From JANWKQ01 sp964624635 (GTDB taxonomy: Bacteria; Bacteroidota; Bacteroidia; CAIKAF01), in assembly GCA_964624635.1 (NCBI GenBank), contig CAZUXM010000006.1, forward strand, positions 17,547 through 81,546: 64,000 nucleotides of DNA, given 5' to 3'. The stretch's first letter is position 1; each line of letters starts with the position of its first letter. Of this stretch, positions 28,014-36,217 are shown piece by piece. The notes beneath the pieces were generated by a model that saw only the letters and a list, made by a program, of their open reading frames with translations, had not been told where the DNA came from and ran no database searches. A program made the position numbers and the translations under genes.

Positions 28014-28875
28014 ATGAACTCAAATCGAAAAAAAACGGTTCTTATTACAGGTAGTTCTACCGGAATTGGTAAAGCAACTGCAGAATATTTTGTTCAACAA
28101 GGTTGGAATGTTGCAGCAACCATGCGTTCGCCCGAAAAGGCAACAGATTTTATAAAATCTGATAACCTAAAGTTATATGCCTTGGATGTAACTAATACGG
28201 ATAGTATTAAAAAAGCAATTGAACTAGTCATACAGGATTTTGGAAACATAGATGTTATTGTGAATAACGCTGGTTATGGNNNNNNNNNNNNNAGCGGTAG
28301 GAATATTTGAAAAAGCATCACCGTCCGAAATTCAAAAACAATTTGATACCAATGTATTTGGAGTGTTTAATGTCATCAGAGAAATTCTTCCCCATTTTCG
28401 TGAAAAAAGATCAGGAACCATTATTAATGTGACCTCGATGGGTGGTAGAATTACTTTCCCGTTGTATTCATTGTACCACGGTACCAAATGGGCATTAGAG
28501 GGTTTTGGAGAATCTTTACAGTTTGAATTGCGTCCTTTTAATATACGAGTTAAAAACGTAGAACCCGGAGCCATTAAAACAGATTTTTATACCAGGTCAA
28601 TGAATGTATTTTCAAATCCTGCAGTAAAAGGGTATGATACTTACGAAAAAACAGTATTTGATAATACCCAAGCCGTTGAAAAAAATGCACCCGGTCCATT
28701 GGTAGTAGCTAAAACCATTTTTAGAGCCGCTAATTCTACTTCGTATAAACTACGTTATCCGGTAGGAGGGCAGGGACCTATGCTCATTATATTAAGAAAA
28801 ATGTTACCGTTAAGATGGTTCAATGGAATAGTAAGTATGGTAGCTGAAAAAGGATTTAAAAAACAAACAGCATAA
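28014..28875 (+). CDS. SDR-family oxidoreductase (contains assembly gap)
   Basis: Thirteen N at 28280-28292 split one gene in two. Deleting them joins GGTTATGG and AGCGGTAGGA in frame to read N-N-A-G-Y-G-A-V-G-I-F-E, the normal SDR sequence, giving 282 residues. The cofactor motif TGSSTGIG is near residue 11 and the active-site Ser (INVTS) and YxxxK-type motif (YHGTK) follow. It belongs to the classical SDRs of the type often annotated as 3-oxoacyl-ACP reductase or retinol-dehydrogenase-like; the substrate is unknown. Probably cotranscribed with the TetR gene. Confidence 0.88.
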
Positions 28876-28953
28876 GATTCCGGGCTTAATACGGAACAAA
28901 ATTTTGGTTGGTTGATCAATTCTGACTATTCAGTTGGGATTGATTTGGTTAGG

Positions 28954-28985
28954 AAGCGGGTCGCAAGACCCGCTTTTCTATTTCG
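28954..28985. terminator. Bidirectional terminator between convergent genes
   Basis: A perfect 9-bp stem AAGCGGGTC / GACCCGCTT with a GCAA tetraloop, followed by TTTCTATTTC, ends at the stop of the reverse OmpA-like gene. Confidence 0.85.
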
Positions 28986-29553
28986 CAATAATTTTCATTT
29001 CTATTCTTCTATTCAAGCGATGACCATCTTCAAATGCATCATAACTTACACTGGTTAATATATTGTTCAGAAATTTTTCATCCAGTGTAGTCCCCGCTTT
29101 AAAAACATATTTTGATTTTTTACCTGTAACATCTGAAATCATGATTCTGGCAGATGAACCATAACCTTTGCAACTAAATTGAGTGGCAGGTACTCCCAAC
29201 GAAACCAGAATGTCTGATAATTCTTTCGCTTTTTTTTCTGTATATTTTTGATTACTGGCAGTATTTCCTCTTATTTCGGTGTATAATCTAAATTCAACGA
29301 TGGTAGTAGGTCGTGCCTTTAACCATTCGGCTATACTGCTAAAGGGGCTATCTGGTAATTTTACACATACAAAATCAGCTTCTTTACATGTAGTACAGAT
29401 ACAACCATGATTATAAACAAAAATTTCTCCTATTTCATATTCATTATGCATGAGCCCACCCATATCCAGTTCTTTCGATGCTTCAACAGTATATTGGGCA
29501 TGAATACATATACCAACAAAAAATAATTGCAGAATTAATATCGTCTTTTTCAT
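28978..29553 (-). CDS. Secreted OmpA-like C-terminal-domain protein
   Basis: A 191-residue protein. I start at ATG 29553 because residues 1-20 then form a signal peptide ending IHAQ; the frame stays open upstream but without meaning. After a cysteine-containing segment (GCICTTC near residue 52) comes an OmpA/MotB-like peptidoglycan-binding fold: VEFRLYTEIRGN, the NQKYTEKKAKELSDILVSLGV helix, the YGSSARI turn, and a C-terminal HRLNRRIEMKI strand. Probably periplasmic and cell-wall associated. The gene diverges from the exonuclease gene with a 45-bp shared upstream region. Confidence 0.82.
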   Translation of the reverse strand: MKKTILILQLFFVGICIHAQYTVEASKELDMGGLMHNEYEIGEIFVYNHGCICTTCKEADFVCVKLPDSPFSSIAEWLKARPTTIVEFRLYTEIRGNTASNQKYTEKKAKELSDILVSLGVPATQFSCKGYGSSARIMISDVTGKKSKYVFKAGTTLDEKFLNNILTSVSYDAFEDGHRLNRRIEMKIIAK

Positions 29554-29598
29554 GATTCTAAAATACAAATTTATTATCTTAGGCAAGCATCCATTGCC

Positions 29599-30977
29599 AT
29601 GAAATTTGCCATTGTTGATATTGAAACTACCGGAGGCACTTCCAACGATTCTCGTATTACGGAGGTAGCGGTGTTTATTCATGACGGTAAACAAGTGATT
29701 GATCAATTTCATTCATTGGTGAATCCTGAAATGGAAATTCCTCGTTTTATAACTGGCCTTACCGGAATTACCAATGAAATGGTAAGTAATGCTCCCTTGT
29801 TCGAAAACATCGCTGAGCAAATCGATACCCTTACCGCTGATTGTATTTTTGTAGCGCATAATGTTAATTTCGATTATTCTTTTTTACGACAGGAATTTAA
29901 ATATGCAGGCATTGATTTTAAACGTAAAAAAATTTGTACTGTAAGATTGAGCCGTGCCATATTACCCGGATTTCCTTCGTACAGTTTAGGAAATCTTTGT
30001 GCTAATTTGGGGATTGATATTACTGATCGCCACCGTGCTGTTGGTGATGCAGAAGCCACCGTTCAATTATTTGAGATTCTATTGGCAAATGACCAACATC
30101 AGCATATTTCCAAAGCCATTCATGCTAAATCAAAAGAAGCCACTATTCCTCCGCATTTAGATAAAATGATTTATGAAAATTTACCGGAAGAAACAGGCGT
30201 GTATTATTTTTTTAATGCAGAAGGAAAAGTAATTTATATTGGGAAAGCGATTAATATTAAGCAACGCATCTATCAACATTTTACCGGTTCCAAAGGAGCC
30301 AAGCTTCGGTTTTTACATGAGGTGCATGATATTAGTTATACCATTACCGGGAGTGAACTGGCAGCATTGTTATTAGAAAGCGATGAAATAAAAAAGCACT
30401 TTCCCAAGTATAACAAAGCGCAACGACTTACCGGAAAATTCTTTTGTTTATATGATTATGTTGATCAAATGGATGTACATCGTTTGGTGATAGGTAAAAA
30501 AACAAACAACCTCAGTCCGGTGATGTTGTTTAATTCATTAGATGCAGTACGCAGTTATTTATTTGAGTTGATGGAGAAGTTTGAACTATGTCCTAAATGT
30601 TGCGGAATAGATACTTCTCAGGGAGGACCTTGTTATGCGTATAGAGAAGAAAAATGCAAAGGGGTTTGTTGTAACAAGGAAGATACCGAAGAATATAATG
30701 AAAGAGTACGGGCAGCGCTGGAATTTATCCGTTCGGAAACAGGGGATAAAATAANNNNNNNNNNNNNNNNNNNNNNNNNNNNNNNNNNNNNNNNNNNNNN
30801 NNNNNNNNNCGTAATAGAGAGGAGAAATGTATTGTAGTGATCCAATCAGGGGTGTATAAAGGGTTTGGTTTTGTACCCACCGATATTCAAATTATGAATG
30901 TTGAAGAAGCCTTAGATTATATTACCTACTACCAGGACAATAGCGATGTACAAAGAATCTTGAGAGGGTGGGGGTAG
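29599..30977 (+). CDS. DEDDh exonuclease / GIY-YIG endonuclease fusion (contains gap)
   Basis: The N-terminal domain (residues 1-170) is a DnaQ-type 3'-5' exonuclease with DIETTG (Asp7, Glu9), HNVNFDYSFL and HRAVGDAEAT. A GIY-YIG domain follows from about residue 197 (ETGVYYFFNAEGKVIYIGKA), then a UvrC/Cho-like region with a four-cysteine cluster (CPKCC, GPCYAYREEKCKGVC). The 55 N at 30755-30809 replace about 18 codons; the frame resumes at 30810 (RNREEKCIVV) and ends at TAG 30977, giving about 459 residues. The gap length must be 2 modulo 3, so 55 is only an estimate. It is likely to act in nucleotide excision or other DNA repair. Confidence 0.88.
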
Positions 30978-31008
30978 GCAAGGTGTAGTTAGGTGCTGGG
31001 CTTCTTTT

Positions 31009-31944
31009 TCATTTGTCCCATAAGGTTTTCAATTTCTGGATATCATTTTCTGAGACAACCTTGATTCTATTTGTCATATTTGTTTCAAGGGCAGTGACCT
31101 TTAGAAAAGATTGAAACTTTGTCCAAGATATTTTTCTTTCTTCTGAATCCGTATTGTCATGGTAAAAATATGTATAACCGTCTACAGCTTCCTTCTTCAA
31201 TATTGTCGAGGGAGGATAGATATAACTACGTGTTTTGTCTGAATTACTAAAACGAAGAATAATTTGGTCACCCTCTTTTGCGGCCTTACTAAACTCAGTA
31301 TTGTTCTTCCATCTTAAAAAGCTAATGTCATCTTCATCGATTTTCGTTTCATTTGAAACGACAGTAGTTGTTCTTTCTACATCCTCTTTTATTTTATCAT
31401 AAGTTCTATCTTTTATTGGAAAAGCAGAAACAAACCAATAAAGATTACCAAATTTCTTTTGTCTGACTTTAGAGTTAGCTGTCGGTTTTGATGGCCGTCT
31501 GATAACATTTATCTTCAACAATGATTGAATATGACCTTCATTCAATAGAGTTGATTCAGAAATCAAGTTATGACAAAATGCTCTGGCATCAGAAAGTAAA
31601 ACATCATCTTTGGTTACTATTGAAGATTCAATAAGTTTTTCAGCACTGCTTTTCGATAGGTTAGCAGAACCAATAACGAGAAAAGTATCTGTCAGTAAAA
31701 TCTTTGAATGTAGCTGTTGATTAGAGAATACTTTAACCCCCTTGTTGAAATAGGTCTCAATAGTTTTAGCTGAAGTTTCACCAAACTTGATTGCATAATT
31801 GGAGGCATCACAAATCAATGTGTCTCCTTTACTCAAATTCAGTTTGTCGGAGGTAACGTAAGCAATACAAGCAATTTTCCTTTGTCGGGCAGTCAACAGC
31901 TTATTTACTTCTTTCCATATATCACCTGTCAAAAATTTTTCCAT
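31009..31944 (-). CDS. Phospholipase-D-family protein (single HKD motif), cassette gene
   Basis: A 311-residue cytosolic protein. One HKD motif is intact: His79, Lys81, Asp86, Gly92-Ser93 and Asn95 (QLHSKILLTD then FLVIGSANLS). A single-motif PLD domain usually works as a dimer and includes nucleases such as Nuc and BfiI-type restriction enzymes. The C-terminal half (residues 150-311) is not recognised; it has several Trp and aromatic positions. The gene lies in reverse orientation within the first cassette, so it needs its own promoter. A role in DNA processing or defence is inference only. Confidence 0.75.
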   Translation of the reverse strand: MEKFLTGDIWKEVNKLLTARQRKIACIAYVTSDKLNLSKGDTLICDASNYAIKFGETSAKTIETYFNKGVKVFSNQQLHSKILLTDTFLVIGSANLSKSSAEKLIESSIVTKDDVLLSDARAFCHNLISESTLLNEGHIQSLLKINVIRRPSKPTANSKVRQKKFGNLYWFVSAFPIKDRTYDKIKEDVERTTTVVSNETKIDEDDISFLRWKNNTEFSKAAKEGDQIILRFSNSDKTRSYIYPPSTILKKEAVDGYTYFYHDNTDSEERKISWTKFQSFLKVTALETNMTNRIKVVSENDIQKLKTLWDK

Positions 31945-31958
31945 AGAGGTTTAGCCTT

Positions 31959-32161
31959 GCACCTAACGAAGAATTATTTACCACGTTACCGGCTTATAAA
32001 TATCGGAACTTTAATTTAAACCGCAATGAAAGCGGGGCGTAAATTTTTTACAATACGCACAGGCGGATTAAGTGCTAAAAGCATTGATTTTACTATGATG
32101 TAGGCAATTTTATAAAATTGGAGATAGGTAATGTTTTATGAGGCTGTCAATCTCGTTATAA
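31959..32161 (+). repeat. attC-like site 1 (long, degenerate right end)
   Basis: The left end (31961-31992) matches attC-like site 2 at 30 of 32 positions. Arms ACGTTACC (31983) and GGTAATGT (32127) pair with one G-T. Internal hairpins are CCGC/GCGG (32021/32032) and GCGTA/TACGC (32037/32054). The expected right core site is reduced to CGTTATAA at 32154. Confidence 0.6.
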
Positions 32162-32244
32162 ATGTGAGAAGTCCCAAGAAATCCTTGCATTTTTTTGTTA
32201 CATTGAGATAAAGATTGTAAATTCAACTGAATCTAAGTAGATAA

Positions 32245-33728
32245 ATGAAGAAGAGTCTCTGGTTAGTTTTTGTGTCTTTTATTACAGCACAATTATATTC
32301 ACAAGTNNNNNNNNNNGGATAACACTTACGTGAACCATATTTTGTTTTTAAATAATGGCACCAGTCTTATTTCATATGATTATATGTCCAACTCAAGAAT
32401 TGTTAATTTAAGTAGTACTGGAGATACCATTTGGTCAAAAGAATATTCAACCTTTAAAATTGATAATTTATTTGAGATTAGTGGCAACCAAATAGCATAT
32501 ACTGGTGATTTAAGGACGGCGTTTGTTCATGACAAAGTTTTTGGAGTTATGGATTCTATTGGAAATATACTTTGGGTAAAAAAAGTTGAGAGTACATCAC
32601 TGCTTAGAAAATATGATATCGATACTCTAGCAAATTCGAAATTGTTATATACAATTTATGGCAAAACTGGATGGAAGTAATTTAGAGTCCAAAATTGAAA
32701 AAAATATCACTCCAATATTAATACCCAGATTAAGACATAGCGTTGCCACGGCAGATTCAGGTTGGATTTCAATTGCTAAAGAAAATAATAAGTTACTTTT
32801 TATCAAGCATGATAAATACGATTCAATTGTAACTTCATTTCGATATGTTCATTCCCCATCGTATGAAAGTGCCGATGCTGTAGATATAGATTATCTTAAT
32901 GACACTACATTGTTGCTTCTATGTGATGGTGTCGCAAATAAAAGTTATCTATATTTTCTAAAACTTAATGGCGACCAAATTTCAAAATATGGTTATTTTC
33001 ATGCAGACGACTCAATAAATACTAAGATTGTATTTAGGGATTTTTACATTCATCATGATACCATTTTTGTATTAGGATATAGTTTGAAATCTATTTTCTT
33101 AGACGGTATCACCATATTTAAAGGCTTCATTATCAAGCTCAATTTAAATGGCGAAGTGATCTCTGGTAATTATTATTATTATCAAACGAATATTGATGAC
33201 TATTATTTAAAATACGGTATGTCTGACAGTAGCTTTAGCTATTCATATTATGAAAAATCTGATTCTATTGTTATCTTAAATAATACATTGTACAATAATC
33301 TGCATGGGTGTTATTATGAAAACCTGAATTTGGGTAGGGTCAGTTATTCTGATAATTCAGAGCCAATTTTTTTAACTCAGGAGCCAGTAATTGTAAAAGA
33401 CACTTTGATATCCTACATGAATGTTAATGTTGAATATGCTAGTGGATGTGGCGAAATAGCTTATTTTTCAATATCAGAGAATGAGGTGGTTTTTATAGCT
33501 TACCCAAATCCATTTACGGAAAAATTCATAATTACCGGTTTAAATGCAAACGAGAAGTATTTAATATCTATTTTTGATATTAAAGGAGTAAGTCATATTA
33601 GTAGAACAGTGGATAATTTAGAAAATGTGGATTTTGATTGTAGTTATCTCAGTAGTGGTATTTATTTTATAAAATTACATAATATTAAAAATAGCCATTC
33701 TCAGTGGATTAAGGTTGTGAAAAACTAA
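32245..33728 (+). CDS. Secreted protein with T9SS type A sorting domain; interrupted by gap and frameshift
   Basis: Translation starts at ATG 32245 with a signal peptide (MKKSLWLVFVSFITAQLYSQ). Ten N at 32307-32316 can be deleted to continue in frame (S-Q-V-D-N-T-Y). A second break lies near 32664: GGCAAAACTGG needs one A fewer to read Y-G-K-L-D-G-S-N and continue to the stop at 33728. With both repaired the protein has about 490 residues, beta-rich and without recognised catalytic motifs, and ends in a type A T9SS sorting domain (YPNPFTEKFIITGL to the C-terminal basic KVVKN). Whether the frameshift is real or a sequencing error cannot be told. It is the only cassette gene in the canonical orientation. 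Confidence 0.75.
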
Positions 33729-33755
33729 TATCAATTCATATTTTCAAAGAATGTT

Positions 33756-33924
33756 ACCTAACGAAGCACTATTTACCACGTTACCGGATTTAAAAATACA
33801 AAACTTAAATCAAATCCGAAAGGATTAACGGCCGTAAATTATTCAAATACGGCCAGGCGGGTTATGTTCTAAAACCTTTATGTAATTCGGGATACCGGTA
33901 ATGTGGAAAATTAGCAGTTAGCTG
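33756..33924 (+). repeat. attC-like site 2 (169 bp)
   Basis: Outer arms ACCTAAC (33756) and GTTAGCT (33917). Inner arms CCACGTTACCGG (33776-33787) and CCGGTAATGTGG (33895-33906) pair at all 12 positions with one G-T. Internal hairpins are AATCC-GAAA-GGATT (33813-33826) and GGCCGTA/TACGGCC (33830/33848, 11-nt loop). Confidence 0.7.
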
Positions 33925-33956
33925 GCGTTTATCTGTTGTCCAATGTTATCAACACT

Positions 33957-35075
33957 CTACACACCATTGATAAATTCTTCATTGAAATATTGGGCAATGT
34001 CTTTATAAATTTTCTTTTTCGCAAAGAGCAACTTAAATATAAATATCTTCATGTCTTCAACAGCATAAAGTGCATTTTCAGCATCCTTCAATTTGGGTTT
34101 GTAACCAGCATGAATTATTCTATTACGAATTTGATAAGCCTTTTCATACCAAATATTTACAGGAGTTGACGCTTTAGTAATATCCCAGCTTCCTCCAATT
34201 CTACTTGATATTTCCTTTTTAATAATTGAAAGAAATGGTGTATCGTCCATTATCTGAAGAATATCTTGTTCTGATTTACCCTCAATAAGTAGGAATCGGT
34301 GGTAAAGCGTTCTGATGAAAGACTCAAAGCTCATCTGTGAATATAAAATTGATTCTCTATATAAACCATTTGCTATATAATGATGCGAAGATGCCAGTAA
34401 CTCTTCCGATAAATTAAAGGGATGCAAATCACCAAGAATACTTCCAGTTGTTATCAGGATTTCATCCAACTCTTCCGTTTTCATAGCCTCAACAGGGGTA
34501 GGATGGTTGTAGTTAAGATAAAACGGTCCAACAAATTCAACCTTCCATGATCCGGCTTCAATAATTCTGAAAAAAGACAAAAAATGAATTGACTGATTAT
34601 TTACATAATTCACTCCCGGCTCTTTAGTATTCATTTTATATGCTTCGATAAAGCTATTAAAGGTGTGAATTAATGTGTCGAAGTAACCTTGATAATTATC
34701 CATTGTAATTTTGTCTCCACAAGTAAATGTCATTTCAATAATAGTATGTTCTTTATGGAAATATGGGAAATAGTTGGGTACATCAAGAGGAAAATAAGCT
34801 TCTATAAACCCTATTTTTGTTACACTATATGAGCACAGTCCGTTTTTAGCTGGAAAATGGAAAAGAAAGTCAGGTTTTATTCTTAGATTAAATGGGATAG
34901 CAATCTTAAATTGTACCACATAAGAATTTGGAATTTTCTCCTTTTGAGTAATATTGGCTATACGTTTATCAAAAATTTCTTTGTCTAAATAGAAAACATC
35001 CTTTGTTTCCAGCAAAACCCGATCGGAGATTTCTTTTACTAGCTTTTCTTGGAATTTTTTGAAGTCCGAATTCAT
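33957..35075 (-). CDS. HEPN-motif protein, cassette gene
   Basis: A 372-residue cytosolic protein. The C-terminal third (about residues 225-365) is helical and contains R-N-R-I-I-H at 317-322, the canonical HEPN ribonuclease signature R-(N/D/H)-x3-H, preceded by an ESILYSQMSFESFIRTLY helix typical of HEPN or Apea-like domains. The N-terminal two thirds are beta-rich and not recognised. HEPN proteins are often RNases in toxin, abortive-infection or defence systems, so such a role is plausible but unproven. It follows the lipoprotein gene by 27 bp on the reverse strand and is probably cotranscribed with it. Confidence 0.65.
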   Translation of the reverse strand: MNSDFKKFQEKLVKEISDRVLLETKDVFYLDKEIFDKRIANITQKEKIPNSYVVQFKIAIPFNLRIKPDFLFHFPAKNGLCSYSVTKIGFIEAYFPLDVPNYFPYFHKEHTIIEMTFTCGDKITMDNYQGYFDTLIHTFNSFIEAYKMNTKEPGVNYVNNQSIHFLSFFRIIEAGSWKVEFVGPFYLNYNHPTPVEAMKTEELDEILITTGSILGDLHPFNLSEELLASSHHYIANGLYRESILYSQMSFESFIRTLYHRFLLIEGKSEQDILQIMDDTPFLSIIKKEISSRIGGSWDITKASTPVNIWYEKAYQIRNRIIHAGYKPKLKDAENALYAVEDMKIFIFKLLFAKKKIYKDIAQYFNEEFINGV

Positions 35076-35102
35076 TTTTTTGAATATTTTATTAGATTAA
35101 TG

Positions 35103-35834
35103 TCAATATTCCTTTAGCGGATTATAATTTTTGAATCTTGGAAAATCTATTTTGGTGTATGGTTTATTCTCAACGAGATATTTAACCTTTCCATTTTTGT
35201 CTGTTGTAGTAACATTAATTTTATTATCAAAAATGTCAACACTTGCGAACTCTTTCAAACTGTCACCTTCAATTCTAATAAAAATGGTCTCTACACCACC
35301 GGTGACTATCCATGAATCAATACAGTTTAGTTCTTTGTTATATTGCATATTAGGAAACTCTTCTGAATTCTCCATATAAATAATAGAACTCCATTGCTTG
35401 TCAAAAATGAATAATTTCCTCACTTCATTAGAGCCTCTTGCTGCAGTTGCTGAAACATAGGTTAAATCATTAAATCCATCGTTATTAAAGTCTGTGATTT
35501 TAACATCACACCCTAATAAATCATCTTTCTCATAAGTAAAAAATTGCTTTGAACCCCATTTACCGTCTTGTTTGTCGAAAAACTCAATTTCAACAAAGCC
35601 ACTATCATTTCCTTGATAATTTCTTATCTCAATCATGTTTTCTCCTTTGTAACCTATATTCAAACTGTCAACAAATTTCTCAACTAAAGGCAAACTGTCG
35701 CGTTTTGAAACTACTTTCAAAGTATCTGATTGAATTAAGCTATCCTTTGAATTGTCGCCATTTGGTTTAACAGAATTCCTACCACAAGAGATCAAACCAA
35801 ATGTCAATAATAGGATGGTGAATTTGTTAATCAT
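35103..35834 (-). CDS. Lipoprotein with VCBS/FG-GAP-like motif, cassette gene
   Basis: A 243-residue lipoprotein with lipobox LISC (Cys17). After a Ser/Asp-rich linker comes a beta-rich domain with DFNNDGFNDLTYVS (near residue 115), a calcium-loop-like VCBS/FG-GAP segment. I do not recognise the whole protein. It is the upstream gene of the pair with the HEPN gene in the third cassette; the two may be functionally linked or may simply share a cassette. Confidence 0.65.
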   Translation of the reverse strand: MINKFTILLLTFGLISCGRNSVKPNGDNSKDSLIQSDTLKVVSKRDSLPLVEKFVDSLNIGYKGENMIEIRNYQGNDSGFVEIEFFDKQDGKWGSKQFFTYEKDDLLGCDVKITDFNNDGFNDLTYVSATAARGSNEVRKLFIFDKQWSSIIYMENSEEFPNMQYNKELNCIDSWIVTGGVETIFIRIEGDSLKEFASVDIFDNKINVTTTDKNGKVKYLVENKPYTKIDFPRFKNYNPLKEY

Positions 35835-35850
35835 TTATGGTCTGAATGAC

Positions 35851-35930
35851 AGCTAACTACTATTTAACCAAACTAAATTTACGCTAATTATTTGAATTAC
35901 AGTGATTGGATAAATTCCATTTTGTTAGCA
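35851..35930 (+). repeat. attC-like site 3 (80 bp)
   Basis: Outer arms CAGCTAAC (35851) and GTTAGCA (35924) pair through GCTAAC/GTTAGC. Inner arms ATTTAACCAA (35863-35872) and TTGGATAAAT (35906-35915) pair at nine of ten positions. The overall size and arm order match an ordinary attC site. Confidence 0.65.
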
Positions 35931-36185
35931 TCCTGTTTGTAAATCAAAAATGGATTGATGAACAGGTTGATGAATAAATTGGAATGAATAAAAACCAATG
36001 GGATTATTGTCGCTTCGCTCCAATGGACCCATTAGCCTCCATTGTCAAAATCAAAAGCCCGTTTTAGTTGTTCTAATTGGTTGATTTAAATGGTTAAGTG
36101 TAATCGCTGGGATTATTGTCGCTACGCTCCAATGGACCCANNNNNNNNNNNNNNNNNNNNNNNNNNNNNNNNNNNNNNTTTAGGC
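35931..36185. repeat. Non-coding region with a 32-bp direct repeat and assembly gap
   Basis: A 32-bp block beginning GGGATTATTGTCGCT and ending CCAATGGACCCA occurs at 36000-36031 and 36109-36140 with one mismatch. The second copy runs directly into 38 N (36141-36178), so the gap was probably caused by further copies. No gene is seen in this stretch. Confidence 0.8.
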
Positions 36186-36212
36186 AAAAAAAGAGGGCAA
36201 CAACCGTTGCCC
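36186..36212 (-). terminator. Terminator downstream of tRNA-Lys
   Basis: On the reverse strand GGGCAAC-GGTT-GTTGCCC is followed by TCTTTTTTT, five bases after the tRNA 3' end. Confidence 0.88.
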
Positions 36213-36217
36213 TTTTG

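Larger units (their letters stand above)
30988..35930 (+). mobile_element. Integron-like gene cassette array (three cassettes, no integrase)
   Basis: Three segments (30988-32154, 32155-33916 and 33917-35930) each carry one or two genes and end in an attC-like imperfect palindrome. Core sites GTTAGGT (30988), GTTATAA (32155, degenerate), GTTAGCT (33917) and GTTAGCA (35924), and inverse core sites ACCTAAC (31961), ACCTAAC (33756) and AGCTAAC (35852) fit or nearly fit the GTTRRRY/RYYYAAC pattern. The left core site is complementary to the inverse core site of the same cassette over 9 bp in cassette 1 and 8 bp in cassette 3. No tyrosine recombinase gene is visible, so it resembles an attC cluster lacking an integrase. 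Confidence 0.65.

Noticed and set aside
29554..29712. Longer start for the OmpA-like protein overlapping the exonuclease gene
   Set aside because: The signal peptide begins at ATG 29553; the upstream part is antisense to the exonuclease.
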